DNA from: Euglena gracilis
Taxonomy: Eukaryota > Euglenida > Euglenophyceae > Euglenales
DNA length: 64,000 bases
NCBI GenBank assembly: GCA_039621445.1
Contig: CP154957.1
Span: 11,737,845 to 11,801,844 of the forward strand
Direction of reading: 5' to 3'
Numbering within the stretch: the first letter of the stretch is position 1; each line of letters starts with the position of its first letter. The notes beneath the pieces are model-generated. The model saw only the letters and a list, made by a program, of their open reading frames with translations. It ran no database searches and was not told the DNA's origin. Shown here one piece after another: positions 1 through 9,071 of this stretch. The position numbers and the translations under genes were made by a program.

Positions 1-660
1 CTTTTTCTTCATTATGGGTTGCCCCTTAAGGACCACCCTTAAGCAGAAGGGCCGGTCAATGGCCGATCCAAGGGTCGAACGGAGCCGAAAATTAAAAATT
101 TGAAAACACATTTTTCGACGTTTTGGGTGGATGGACGATGGTCCAAGGATGCCAGAAAATCATTTTTTTTATCCCGACTCAGCCCCCCCTTTTTTTGCCA
201 AAATATGGTCATTATTTGTCCATTTTGCCTGAGAATTTTGCATTGATGGGAAATGTTTTTTCGTTTAAAACCACCTGGGGTTAGAGGTGTGACTGCCTCC
301 TCACAGACTACCCAAGGTTTCGGGGGAATGCGCAGCACATCTTTGCGCATTTTGCATGATTTTGCACGTCTTTTTGGGGTCTTAAGTGCACATTTACATT
401 GATGCATAGCATTGCAGAGAGCTGCGAGAGGACAGTTTTGGAACCGGCCCTGGCACTGCCCACCATTTTGGCCCGAAATCGATGCCAAAAATGGTCAAAA
501 AATTACTCAAATTTTTCACGATGTTTGGCCATTTTCGGGGAAACGTCAGTGGGTCCCCCGGGGGGGGCCCCAGGGAGTGGGTGGGTGGGGGGGACCCCCC
601 AGTCTTAAAAAAAAACCCTGCTCCCGTCCACCCTTCCCCCCCTTCCCGTTCACGCCTCAG

Positions 661-714
661 GCGAAGGAGCTGGCGCCCGCCCTTGCGTGGTGTGAGACCT
701 ACTCTCGGGTCCCC
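661..714 (+). CDS. RMND5: RMND5-like exon: CTLH region start
   Basis: Encodes A-K-E-L-A-P-A-L-A-W-C-E-T-Y-S-R-V-P, matching the family segment where a basic residue precedes LxPALEWA. The 5' edge is uncertain: an AG acceptor sits just before 661, but a CTG-type acceptor would start the exon at 626. The 3' edge is put at 714, three bases before the CAGG terminus of the inserted element. The 54 nt keep phase 0 into the next exon. Confidence 0.72.
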
Positions 715-1784
715 GACCAGGCACCTACGGCCGACCAGGGCCGACCAGGGCCGACCAGGGCCGACTATGATTTTCAGGACCCCCGTAGGTGGGGGTTCCG
801 ACCAGGGCCGACCAGGGCCGACTAGGGCCGACCAGGGCCGACTTGCATGTGGTTGGCCGACCGAAGGGGAATGGATGAAGGAATTCGGCAGCTTTCCGTC
901 TGGAACAAGCACCTCTGATGATGCTGGGCGATGCAGGGCGATGCTGGGTGATGCTGGATTTTTGGAGACCAGAGGTGGGGTTCCGATGTTGGGCGATGCA
1001 GGGTGTTGCTGGGCGATGCTGGGTGATGCTGGCATTTTTTTTGTATATTTTGAAGAACTAAACCCATTTTTGGATAATTTTCTCACAAATATCCAGTTTT
1101 ACACCCATTTCGGCCATTATGGACCAGTTTTTGCTAATTTTGGGGCTATTTGTCACTGATTTGGCAAATATTGGGCTAATTTAGGTCAATCTGAGCATTT
1201 TTAATGTCATTTTGGCCATTTTGCGCCCTTTTGGTAATTTTGGGTTATTTTTCACAATCTTTTGTGGATTTTGTTGGCGTTCTTGGGTAATTTTTGGTTA
1301 TTTCAAGCCATTTTAGGTCATTTTGGTTGCTTTTGGGGAGCCAATGGAGGCCTTATGGGGCACTTATTTTTGATCTTGGCGAGACAATTCAGAAAATCAT
1401 TGCATCCATTCACATTTTTTATGTGAAGGATACCCCCACCTATGGCCGACTATTTGCCGACCAGGGCCGACCAGGACCGACCAGGACCGACCACGGCCGA
1501 CCAGGGCCGACCAGAGCACCAAAATGGGGAGTGACCATAGGTGCCTGTCCCCGACCTCAGCAGCGGCCAGGCCAGCCGCCTGCAGGAGCTGACGTTCCAG
1601 CTGCACCGCCTGCGCGTCATCCGCCTGCTGGAGGCCGGCGACGGCCAGCCCCCAGGATGGCAATGGGGCTTAGGCGGGGGGGGGGGGTGATCGGTGGCTC
1701 AAGGTTGACTGCTGTTGGTGGGACACAGAAAAAGTTGTGTGTGTGTGTGTGCGTGCGTGTGTGTGTGTGTGTGTGCGCGCGCGC

Positions 1785-1819
<35 letters not shown>

Positions 1820-4800
1820 GTGTCTGCATGTGTGTGTGATGGCTGGGAACCCAGGGAAGGAACCTACTGCACAAGCATTTGGCAACAGCTGCTGGCTAAT
1901 ATTTGAGTACCCCCCCCCGGGGTAATTATTTTGTGGCTGGTTGGGCATTGAAGCCTTCGTTGGAGCGGGAAAGGCAAGAGGGGCATTGATTATTATTAAA
2001 TTTGGGGGTGTCGACCCTCCATTTCCCTCTCCATCCTCTCCTTCGTTGACCCTGGGCCGCTGACAGCAAATTGGAGGCCGTTCGCTATGCCCAGCAGAAC
2101 CTGTTGACGTTTTATGACAAAAACCTGCAGCATGCACGAGAGGTCCGGAGGCTATTGTTCCCAGGCCGCCCCTCACCCAACAGGCATTGTATTTGGTGGG
2201 CAGAAAGGTGGACAGGTGAAAGTGTGGACAATTGACCCAAATATGTCATTTTGCAAGCACAACTTCATACGCATTCTCAGCCACATCTGCGCATCCAGAA
2301 GCATCATTTGGTGTGGTTTTCCTCGCCTGAACTTGCATTTCCCTCACAAGTTTTTTTTAGGGGTTGGGTAGAAAATTGCCTACCCCCGTGATTGCTATGG
2401 GCAGTCGGGGAAGGGCGACCCCCCCCCAGCACACCTTCGGCGCCGAAGGTTCCAGGGGCCCGAAAATGGCCGGGGTCGGCAGGCATCGGGGTCCAAAACC
2501 GCCCCCCTTTGGGGGGGGGGGGCTGCTACCCCATAGCACAAGGCAACTCCCCTCCCCCGTGGGGTTGGTAAAATGAAGCCTGGTGCCCAAGAATTGGTCA
2601 AACACACTCGCTATGGATTTGGGGGGTGCTTGTGCATATCAGGGATTAAACCCCCATTTTAGGGAAAACTCTTTCTACTGAATTCCTGTTCACAGAACCG
2701 CAACCACACCAGCGCATTTAGCACACCGCCCCCACAACCACCGAAATCCCACCACCGCTGGCCCAGAACCAAAATGTATCAACCCATCCATTTTTGCAAT
2801 TTTTAAAACCAAAAAATTTTGGGGAAATACCCTCTCATTTGAGCATTTTTGAGCCCTGACCGCGTCCAAAAACTCAAAAACCCCCACCCACTCCGGTGAG
2901 CAGACATCTTTTTCTTTGACCAGCATTTAGCATTTTGCATCCCCACAAAGTCGAGCTGATCACCGGTGTCCCATTGGGGGGTCTGGCTGAGTGCTGGGTA
3001 ATCCGAGGTATCAAAAACAGGTCCAACCTTTTTATCCAGAAATGTGGTATGGGGAAAGACAAATACCCTCAAGCAGCAGAGCCCTGACCCCCCCGCCCCT
3101 CAAATTACCCCCACACCACATCCGGAGCAGACATCCCCGCGGCTGCCCGCTTCTGAAAGGGTGTTGTGGCGGGGGCTGCCGATGATCCGTACAAAGACAG
3201 GTCCAACCTTTTATCCGAAATTGGGGCGGGGTCAAGAACAGTCGTGGCCCACTGGTGGGGCCATCCACCGCTGCCGCGTCCGCGACTCCGGAAGCGCGTG
3301 GCGCTTCTGCTGTCGGGCGGTGCGACTGAATTGTCCGACCAATTGTGCATGCAAGCCGTATTTCCTGCGGAGGTGCGTCTCATTGAATGTCAGATGCGGA
3401 TTTCCATTTGTCCAAACCAAATGTGCATAAGCCGTACGTTTGCTCATTTATATGAGCATCATATTTTCCACGGTAAACGTCACCACATATTGAAAGCGTG
3501 CACATTTCTGATCCGTCTTATGTTTTATTCTCCACCACCGCCCTGAAGGTTGCATGGGTTGGGAGCAGTTTGGGTTTTTTGATTTTGGCAAAATTTTGTG
3601 AGTTGCATTTTTTTTATCCCATTGCAATTCTCCTGCAAGTTTGATTTTGCTGGAAATGATTCTGACCGAGAAAAAATTCATATTTGGACCATATTTTCCA
3701 CCTAGTTTTCTTTCAATTCTTTGTTATTTGTTTGAATTTTTTTTGTGAAAATGAATGGCAATTTTTTTGGAATCAATATGTTCCCAGAAAGAATTATGTC
3801 AGTCGACTCTTTTTTTGTCCCCAAAATGCATAAAATTGATTTTGTGTTTGTTTTGGTGGTTTTTTTTTGCTTTTTGGGGGTATATGTTGTTTATGTTGCC
3901 CCCCCTGTTGGGGAAAGGCTCTTTGTCCTGTATCACGCGCAAGCCCCCCCCCCCGATATGGGAAGGTGCCCTGCACACACCTCCTCACCACAGTGGCATG
4001 CTCCGCCCTGGGGCTGCCGAAGGACAGCATCCAAGGGTTTTCTAATGCCGGAGGAGACCCTACCACCAGAGGGGGATTCCAGCCAGTGCTTTTCCCCCGT
4101 GTTCCCAGCCGGGCTGCATACCCCCCCCCCCCCGGGAGGTTCCATTTGCCCCCCCCCACGCTTTTTCGCTGGACCCCGGGGTCTTTAAGAAAACCCTTGC
4201 CAGCAATCTCGCGGTGTGTGTCGCCGCAGGCTACCTCGCCCTGCCGACCCTCGCGAAGTACGCGCAGCTCCGGCCGCGCTTCCGCGGCGCGCCGTGCGAC
4301 GTGCAGATGCCGGACTTCGGGCCCGAGCTGCAGTTCCGGCCGGAGCCCGCCCCCACGACGGACGGCACAGGCAGTTCCGTTCTGGAGTCGGAAGACAGCT
4401 GAGTTTTGAGGTTAAACCACCATGGTTCTATCTTCCTGCAAGGAATTGAACCCCTGGTTTCAAAGTTGTTCTGACCGCATACCAACACGTATCATGAACA
4501 AGACACCCTCGGGCGCTCGGAAAACAGGAGCATGGCGGCGGCCACGAATCCAGTCGGGTGGGTGTGCGGCGTTGAGGAAGTCAACAAATGAACCGAACTC
4601 ATGGCCAGGCGACGGAGATTTTAATGAACGGTGACGTTTCCGGGCCGAGGTTGCCGCGTTGTCCAACTTGGCACACATTTTCCCCATTCAGTGCGGCGGT
4701 GCCCCGGGGGCACTCCACGTTCGCCTGCCCCGTCATCCAGCAGGTGTCGACCCCCACCAACCCCCCGATGCTGCTGCCCTGCCAGCACGTCCTCTCCCAG

Positions 4801-4935
4801 TCCGCCGTGAACTCCCTCATGAAGGCCGGCGGCCGCCTCAAGTGCCCGTACTGCCCCACCGACTGCCAGCGGGACCAGTGCCTCGTGCTCCACCTGTACA
4901 ACACCGCCGCCCCCTCCCCGCCGGTCGCCTCCTAG
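661..4935 (+). CDS. RMND5: RMND5/GID2-like CTLH ubiquitin-ligase subunit, 5' partial, seven exons
   Basis: Spliced gene recognised by piecing together short GC-rich exons on the + strand: 661-714, 1553-1649, 2060-about 2160, 3131-3200, 3994-4050, 4230-4360 and 4708-4935. In order they encode the CTLH/CRA-like helices (KELAPALAW, LTFQLHRLRVIRLLEAG, KLEAVRYAQQNLL), a linker with SPRLPASERVLW and CSALGLPKDS, the GYLALP segment and a C-terminal degenerate RING (CPVIQQ, NPPMLLP, CQHVL, LKCPYCP). This is the domain order of RMND5/Gid2, which pairs with a second RING-like subunit in the CTLH/GID E3 ligase. The LisH-containing N-terminus is not found and probably lies upstream of the window. Intron ends are mixed: two are CAG/CTG type, one is GT-AG, the others are atypical. 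The join between exons 3 and 4 is the least certain. The family call is by recalled homology. Confidence 0.8.
715..1552 (+). mobile_element. Nonconventional intron that is a TIR/TSD element
   Basis: The element proper is 718-1547. It begins CAGGCACCTA and ends TAGGTGCCTG, a perfect 10-bp terminal inverted repeat. It is flanked by a perfect 8-bp direct repeat TCCCCGAC at 710-717 and 1548-1555. Removing the element plus one copy of the repeat joins CTLH exons in frame. Subterminal regions are made of a short CGACCAGGGC-like repeat on both sides. Inside are nested copies of similar ends (near 785 and 955) and a GATGCTGGGC-like repeat at 915-1030. No open reading frame of its own is visible, so it is non-autonomous if it is a transposon. 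Confidence 0.85.
1553..1649 (+). CDS. RMND5: RMND5-like exon: CTLH helices
   Basis: Encodes DLSSGQASRLQELTFQLHRL and then RVIRLLEAGDGQP. The LTFQLHRLRVIRLL part matches the LEFKLHRLxFxxLL signature of RMND5 CTLH domains. It starts 5 nt after CTG and ends 3 nt before CAGG, in phase 1. No methionine lies in this frame here, so it is easy to miss. Confidence 0.82.
1650..2059 (+). other. RMND5 intron, nonconventional, with GT microsatellite
   Basis: Starts CCCCAGGATGG and ends GACCCTGGGCCG. CCCAGG at the 5' end can pair with CCTGGG at the 3' end, with CAG at +4 and CTG at -8. The phase is 1 on both sides, giving a continuous protein. It holds a GT/GC dinucleotide run at about 1733-1838. There is no GT donor. 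Confidence 0.75.
1733..1838. repeat. GT/GC microsatellite
   Basis: Alternating (GT)n with a (GC)n patch in the middle, about 105 bp, inside an RMND5 intron. Reading frames through it encode only Cys-Val or Thr-His repeats and are not genes. Confidence 0.95.
2060..2160 (+). CDS. RMND5: RMND5-like exon: CRA-region helix
   Basis: Encodes DSKLEAVRYAQQNLLTFYDK followed by NLQHAREVRRLLF. This matches the REALQYAKNFQPF..HQKDIQ.LM stretch of RMND5 proteins. It starts 5 nt after CTG at 2052-2054. The 3' edge is not sharp: a TCCCAGG motif suggests a cut after 2158, but translation stays family-like to about 2163. Confidence 0.8.
2161..3130 (+). other. RMND5 intron or intron-exon tract, boundaries unclear
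   Basis: No clear family match inside. It contains a homopolymer element around 2357-2607, with a GGCGCC palindrome and long C and G runs. It also contains a partial copy (about 2850-3045) of the sequence that surrounds the next exon. Neither a GT donor nor a clean CAG/CTG pair could be fixed for this intron, and a small missing exon cannot be excluded. Confidence 0.4.
3131..3200 (+). CDS. RMND5: RMND5-like exon: linker before RING
   Basis: Encodes TSPRLPASERVLWRGLPMIR and TKT. Spacing from SP to W (nine residues) and from W to the next exon's C (twelve, against eleven usual) fits the family SPY...W...C pattern. The end CAG/GTCCAACC is a conventional GT donor, in phase 1. Only the alignment supports the 5' edge, where an AG sits just before 3131. 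Confidence 0.6.
3201..3993 (+). other. RMND5 intron with conventional GT-AG ends
   Basis: Begins GTCCAACC and ends CACCACAG, joining phase-1 exons so that G + TG gives Val before ACSALGL. Apart from T-rich tracts and C runs I see nothing coding in it. The presence of a GT-AG intron in the same gene as CAG/CTG introns is expected for euglenid-type genes. Confidence 0.55.
3994..4050 (+). CDS. RMND5: RMND5-like exon: CSALGLPKDS segment
   Basis: Encodes VACSALGLPKDSIQGFSNAG, equivalent to the DACALLGL..ESPLSV.FSAG stretch of the family. Starts after a CCACAG acceptor. An alternative start at 3979, 5 nt after CTG, would add HLLTT, which also resembles the family. Ends in phase 1 at GCC-G, before GAGGAGACC, with no GT. 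Confidence 0.75.
4230..4360 (+). CDS. RMND5: RMND5-like exon: GYLALP segment before RING
   Basis: Starts after GCCGCAG. The split Gly gives NAG-YLALPTLAKYAQLRP, matching the family SAG-C.ALP motif. It continues to LQFRPEPAPTT. The 3' edge at 4360 is proposed from a possible GGCAC/GTGCC pairing of intron ends. Frame and phase are consistent (131 nt). Confidence 0.75.
4361..4707 (+). other. RMND5 intron before RING exon, atypical ends
   Basis: Begins GACGGCACAGG and ends GTGCCCCGG. GGCAC at +4 to +8 can pair with GTGCC at -9 to -5. There is no GT donor compatible with the protein. No coding sequence is seen inside. Confidence 0.5.
4708..4935 (+). CDS. RMND5: RMND5-like terminal exon: degenerate RING
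   Basis: Encodes GHSTFACPVIQQVSTPTNPP, then MLLPCQHVLSQSAVNSLMKA and GGRLKCPYCP, ending with TAG at 4933-4935. The C..NPPM.L.C.H.....LKCPYCP spacing is the Gid-type RING of RMND5, which supplies E3 activity together with its partner subunit. The GC-rich codon use contrasts with the A/T- and homopolymer-rich flanks. Strongest exon of this gene. Confidence 0.9.
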   Translation, partial: GHSTFACPVIQQVSTPTNPPMLLPCQHVLSQSAVNSLMKAGGRLKCPYCPTDCQRDQCLVLHLYNTAAPSPPVAS

Positions 4936-5735
4936 GGCCGCGGCCAGGCATTTATTATTAATTGTTTGCTCCGAACCCAAACCCAATTCGATCGCCGAAG
5001 GTGGCTTCCCAGAAGGGGCAGAGAATGGTGTCACGGCCCATCGCCCTGCTGCAAGGTTAGGTCTTGATCTTGACTTTTAGTGGGCGTCCGAGAATCCAGA
5101 TTCTTGACCCTCCTCGAGATTTCCTCGAGAAATCGAGAATTTTCAACAATTTGCCCAAAAATGGCAAAAAAACAACAACTATTTGGCCAAAACTGGCCAA
5201 AATGAGTCAAAAGTTGACAAAGTTGCCAACGGTGGTGAAAAGTGAATGGGAAAAATGGGAAAAAAGGTGGCCAAAAGTGGCAAAAATTTCCGAAAATGGC
5301 CAAAAGACAAAAACGTCCAAAAATGACCGTCAAAGGTAAAAAATGGCAAATGGACAAAAGTTGCCGAAAAATGCCAAAATTCAATGTTTTTCCCCCTCTT
5401 CTTTTTTTGAAGATTAAAAACCAAGGCACAATCTATTTTACACCTTCCCACCTTTCTTTCCTTTTCCACCACCTTTCCAATGAAAAAATATTTCTGTCTT
5501 GCACTTCTTAAATTCGGTCCAAGGTTCAGTCCTCAGGTTCAGGATGGAGTCTCCAAAGTTGGGGTTCTTGAGCTCTGGAAAAACTCTGCCCGCGATGTGT
5601 TGTATACTTGCGAGCCCTTTCCATGGGCGTTTTGCCAGACGATGATGTGCTGCCCGAAGCCCTCTCCAAAATTCTGAACGTCTCTCACTCCAGGGCTTTT
5701 GAGCTTTCTGAAGTCCGAGGGAAAGGAAGTCGACA
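4936..5735. other. Intergenic, no gene seen
   Basis: About 5130-5400 is rich in short AAAATGGCAAAA-like words on one strand, a degenerate simple repeat. Both strands show only shadow frames. The DIRS-like element starts at its right edge. Confidence 0.6.
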
Positions 5736-5860
5736 GACACCTCGGGCTCCGCACTTTGCCATTGTGAGGCCATGCCTTGCTCGCCGGCGGTTTGTTGTGC
5801 TTGTTTGGTCTGCTGGGTTAGGAGTCTCCCCTTAGTGCCTTTCTTCGCCGGAGTTGGCTG
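5736..5860. repeat. DIRS left inverted terminal repeat
   Basis: Reads GACACCTCGGGCTCCGCAC and continues to the CGCCGGAGTTGGCTG end near 5852. The inner part is the inverse of 10157-10260. The outer 30 nt are the inverse of 9911-9955. Confidence 0.85.
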
Positions 5861-6022
5861 ATTCCTAATCTTGCCCTTCGACACGGAAGAAGACAGAAAC
5901 TTTGAAGAACAGAGTCGGAAGAGATCAAGACAATACAACATCAATATTCAGAACCTGTAGAACCTGAAGAATATCAAATTCAAGAAAATATTTTCAACTT
6001 TGACATTTGAAGTCAATGCAGA

Positions 6023-7100
6023 ATGTGGAGAACAAATTGGAATTATCAAGTCGACAACCTGGACACAGTGCAGAACAAGAAACGCCAGCTGGAGAACTTG
6101 GAGATGCGGTTTCAACGTGGCGAACCGTGGCCATCACTTCCCCCCCCACACATCTCAGCAGAAAATTTTCAGCAGCAGACAGCCACACACCGTGATGGCC
6201 ATGGACCCTGGCAGACAGTGGGCAAAAAGCCCAGACGACAACGGAAGACATTGGGTACCCAGGGTCAAGACCCATTACATTTCAAATTGGGGTGCAGGAA
6301 ACCTTCAAAATTGGCAGACCCAGCCCAGAGAGCAAAAGCCCCAGCCCACAGAGCAAATGCCCCCAACCCATCAAGATGGAACAAGGGACAAGGGGGCCAG
6401 TACAACATTGGGAAGCCAGCAGATGGCCCAGTCTGGAGCAGAAGGCCAATCCAAGGGCTATGGCAGCCCACAGGAAGGGGCAAAAGAGGTATGTACCAAC
6501 CATCTTTTTCAAATTCAGCCCACAACCCCATTCCAGGGGGGAGGGGGGAGGCCCAGCAACAGGGCTCCCCCAGATTTCAATTGGGCATGGCAAGAAGCCA
6601 GAACTTACAGCCCCGGCCATGGAGGCCAGAGCAAAAGGGGCTTGGGCCAAGGAAGCCAATACAAGGGCTATGGCAGCCACACAAGGGGTGGACCTCCAGA
6701 GGCCCCCCAGAAGCTAAAGGGCAGCCCCACAGGGGCTTTGTATTTAACACATGCCCAGCCCCAGGAGGAACAGGGGGAAGGGGAAGGACCCCCACAAGTA
6801 TTTATTCATCATTCTTCAAATCCCCCAGTGGAATCAAGAAGGGGGGGACCCACAGAGGCCCCCCTATGGTATGGATACCAACACCATCATCATCAAGGAG
6901 GCCTGATAGGCAAAACAGGGGCAGTAAGCCCTATGGTATGCACTCCAACAACAAGATCCTCCAGAGAGAGAGTGAGAAGAGAGGAGAGTGCATGCACACC
7001 CCCCCAGGAAAACTTTCCCTTTTCAAGGGCTCAAGCCCTAGGGGCCCTAAGGGTGCAATGTCCAACACCCCCAGCCCAGCCCCCCCAAAATCATCTTATC
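6023..7100 (+). CDS. Gag-like ORF of DIRS element (probable)
   Basis: Frame starting at the ATG at 6023 (MWRTNWNYQVDN) is basic and rich in Gly, Pro, Gln, Arg and Trp, with repeated PIQGLWQP and KAPAHRANAP-like words. That suits a structural RNA-binding protein, though no conserved Gag motif is visible. The same frame stays open across the whole RT region to 9577, where it encodes the first half of the tyrosine recombinase. The competing frame from 6000 is also open here and runs into RT. Which frame encodes Gag is uncertain. Confidence 0.45.
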
Positions 7101-9071
7101 CAGGAAATAAATTCCATGGAGGAGAAATGGGGAGACACCCCCCTCCATCAAAGGTTGCAAAAAAGCTTGAAATGGTGGACAAAAAATGCCCCCCCAACAA
7201 CATGTCAACTCATCAGGGATGGCATTCAACCCCCTTGGGTAAACCCACCAAAATTGTCCACCCACCCAAAAATCAGAGCAAATTTGAACCTACCCCAAGC
7301 AGAAAAAATACTGCTGGATTACGAAAAATCTGGATCCGTAAAGAGGGTGAGGGATTCAACCACCCAGCACCTGATCCCCTGGTTTTTGATTTCAAAACCA
7401 GAGGGGGGCCAGACAAAATGGAGATTAATAAGCGATTGCAGGGAAATAAATCAAAGGTTCCACGTGAAACCTTTCAAGCTGGATCACATCCAGCACATTT
7501 TTCCAGTGTTGGAAAAAGGCCACTGGGCATCCAAAATAGACCTAAAGGATGCTTACTTCCACATACCAGTGAGCCAGGCCCTAAGGCCATTTCTGAGACA
7601 TCAGGTGGGGGGGCAGACCTGGGAATTCCAGGCAGGCTGTTTTGGCCTAAATATAATGCCCCAAATTTTTATGTCAGTAATGAAGACATTCGAAAAGCTG
7701 TGGAGAAAAAGGGGCATCCAGGTATTTATTTACCTGGACGACATTTTACTGGTGGCCCCAACACAAAACATCTTACAAAATCACCTGAACACAGTCGTCA
7801 GGGATTTAATCAAATCAGGGTTCAAAATCAATGTGAAAAAGTCCACCCTCCAGCCCAGCCAAATCGTAAATCATCTTGGATTTCAACTAAACTTCCAAGA
7901 GGGAAGATTACGGGTGCCACCCCAGAAAATAAAAACAGTAAAAAAGGAGCTGGGAAAAATGGTGAAAAAAGCTTACATGTCAAAAAGGCAACTGGCTGCC
8001 ATTTTGGGCCAAATCAGATGCAATCTAATGGCCCTGCCCTTTCTAAGGGCCTTTACGGATGCCCTGGCAAATTTTTTGGTGGAAAATTCCACAGCCCCCT
8101 GGGACTCAAAACACCCCATTTCCCAAAGGATAAAGGATCAATTAAGGGAAATAAAAATTCTGCTAGACACCTGGGGGGGCAGACCCTTCCCCCAAAGTGC
8201 AACCAGAGAGTTGCACTCAGACAGCAGCACCCATGCCTGGGGGGGGCTGGACATTCGAACAGGCAAAATTGTGCAGGAATTTTGGAGGGAAAACTCCATT
8301 TTGCACATAAACGTCAAAGAATTAAGTGCAGCAATAAGCACAGTACAAAGCATAAGCAAACCAGGAGAAACTGTGTCCCTATCCGTGGACAATCAAGTAA
8401 TTTACTATTACTTAACAAAAGGGGGGGGCAGAAAAGACCCCTTCAATTCCATGCTAAGACCCTTTTTCAAATGGTGCATGGAGCACAACATAAACCTGCA
8501 AGTAAAGTGGGTCCCTTCAAAAGAATGCCTGGCAGATCCCATAAGCAGGTGGGAAATGGACAGGGGGGATTATTCCCTGGACCCCCAACTTTTTCAATGG
8601 CTGAGGCAGCAGTTCAAAAATTACATAAACCTGAAAACAGACCTTTTTGCCTCACCAGGCAACAAAAAACTGCCACAATTTGTGGCCAGGTGGCCCCACT
8701 GGGAAGCCACAGCAGTGGATGCATTGCAATGCCCACTGGACAACATGGGGGGACTTTATGCAAACCCCCCCTGGTCTGTAATTCAAAAATTTCTTCCCAG
8801 ATTAAGAATGTTTCCACAAGCCAAAGTTTTGATGGTCACCCCCTACTGGGATTCAGCCACATGGTGGCCCCAGTTAATAAAAATGAAAGTACCAGGGACC
8901 CCCTGCCTGAAAATCACCCCCTACATGGGTATGTTCACCAACTGCAGGGGGGAAAAAATGCCACCCCCCAGGTGGCCCCTGCTTTGCATGATTTGCTCAG
9001 GAAAATTTTGGAAGGGAAACAAGTACAAAATTCGACCATTAACGATTTCCTGGGCAGAAACCCCAGTTTAA
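7080..9071 (+). CDS. DIRS Pol: reverse transcriptase, RNase H and DAM methylase-like domain
   Basis: The open frame runs 6000-9071. Recognisable Pol begins near 7080. RT motifs include WFLISKPEGGQTKWRLISDC, SKIDLKDAYFHIPV, GLNIMPQIF, FIYLDDILLV (YLDD catalytic motif near 7730) and NHLGF. RNase H follows with LHSDSSTHAWGG, SVDNQVIYY and CLADPISR. Next comes TDLFASPGNKKLPQFVARWP with NPPW near 8764, the DAM (N6-adenine methyltransferase-like) module typical of DIRS elements. The frame has no stops across these domains, so the polyprotein looks intact. Its last about 80 nt overlap the recombinase frame. Confidence 0.88.
   Translation, partial: PPQNHLIQEINSMEEKWGDTPLHQRLQKSLKWWTKNAPPTTCQLIRDGIQPPWVNPPKLSTHPKIRANLNLPQAEKILLDYEKSGSVKRVRDSTTQHLIPWFLISKPEGGQTKWRLISDCREINQRFHVKPFKLDHIQHIFPVLEKGHWASKIDLKDAYFHIPVSQALRPFLRHQVGGQTWEFQAGCFGLNIMPQIFMSVMKTFEKLWRKRGIQVFIYLDDILLVAPTQNILQNHLNTVVRDLIKSGFKINVKKSTLQPSQIVNHLGFQLNFQEGRLRVPPQKIKTVKKELGKMVKKAYMSKRQLAAILGQIRCNLMALPFLRAFTDALANFLVENSTAPWDSKHPISQRIKDQLREIKILLDTWGGRPFPQSATRELHSDSSTHAWGGLDIRTGKIVQEFWRENSILHINVKELSAAISTVQSISKPGETVSLSVDNQVIYYYLTKGGGRKDPFNSMLRPFFKWCMEHNINLQVKWVPSKECLADPISRWEMDRGDYSLDPQLFQWLRQQFKNYINLKTDLFASPGNKKLPQFVARWPHWEATAVDALQCPLDNMGGLYANPPWSVIQKFLPRLRMFPQAKVLMVTPYWDSATWWPQLIKMKVPGTPCLKITPYMGMFTNCRGEKMPPPRWPLLCMICSGKFWKGNKYKIRPLTISWAETPV

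Noticed and set aside
402-440. Possible upstream RMND5 exon encoding MHSIAESCE
   Set aside because: Resembles the family LNRILEALK stretch and has a GGACAG end in the right phase, but the match is too short and joining it would insert a proline-rich stretch.
2150-2260. WD40-like peptide PTGIVFGGQKGGQVKVWTID
   Set aside because: Attractive GxVKVW motif, but a single repeat with no neighbours, inside an RMND5 intron tract. Kept only as a note.
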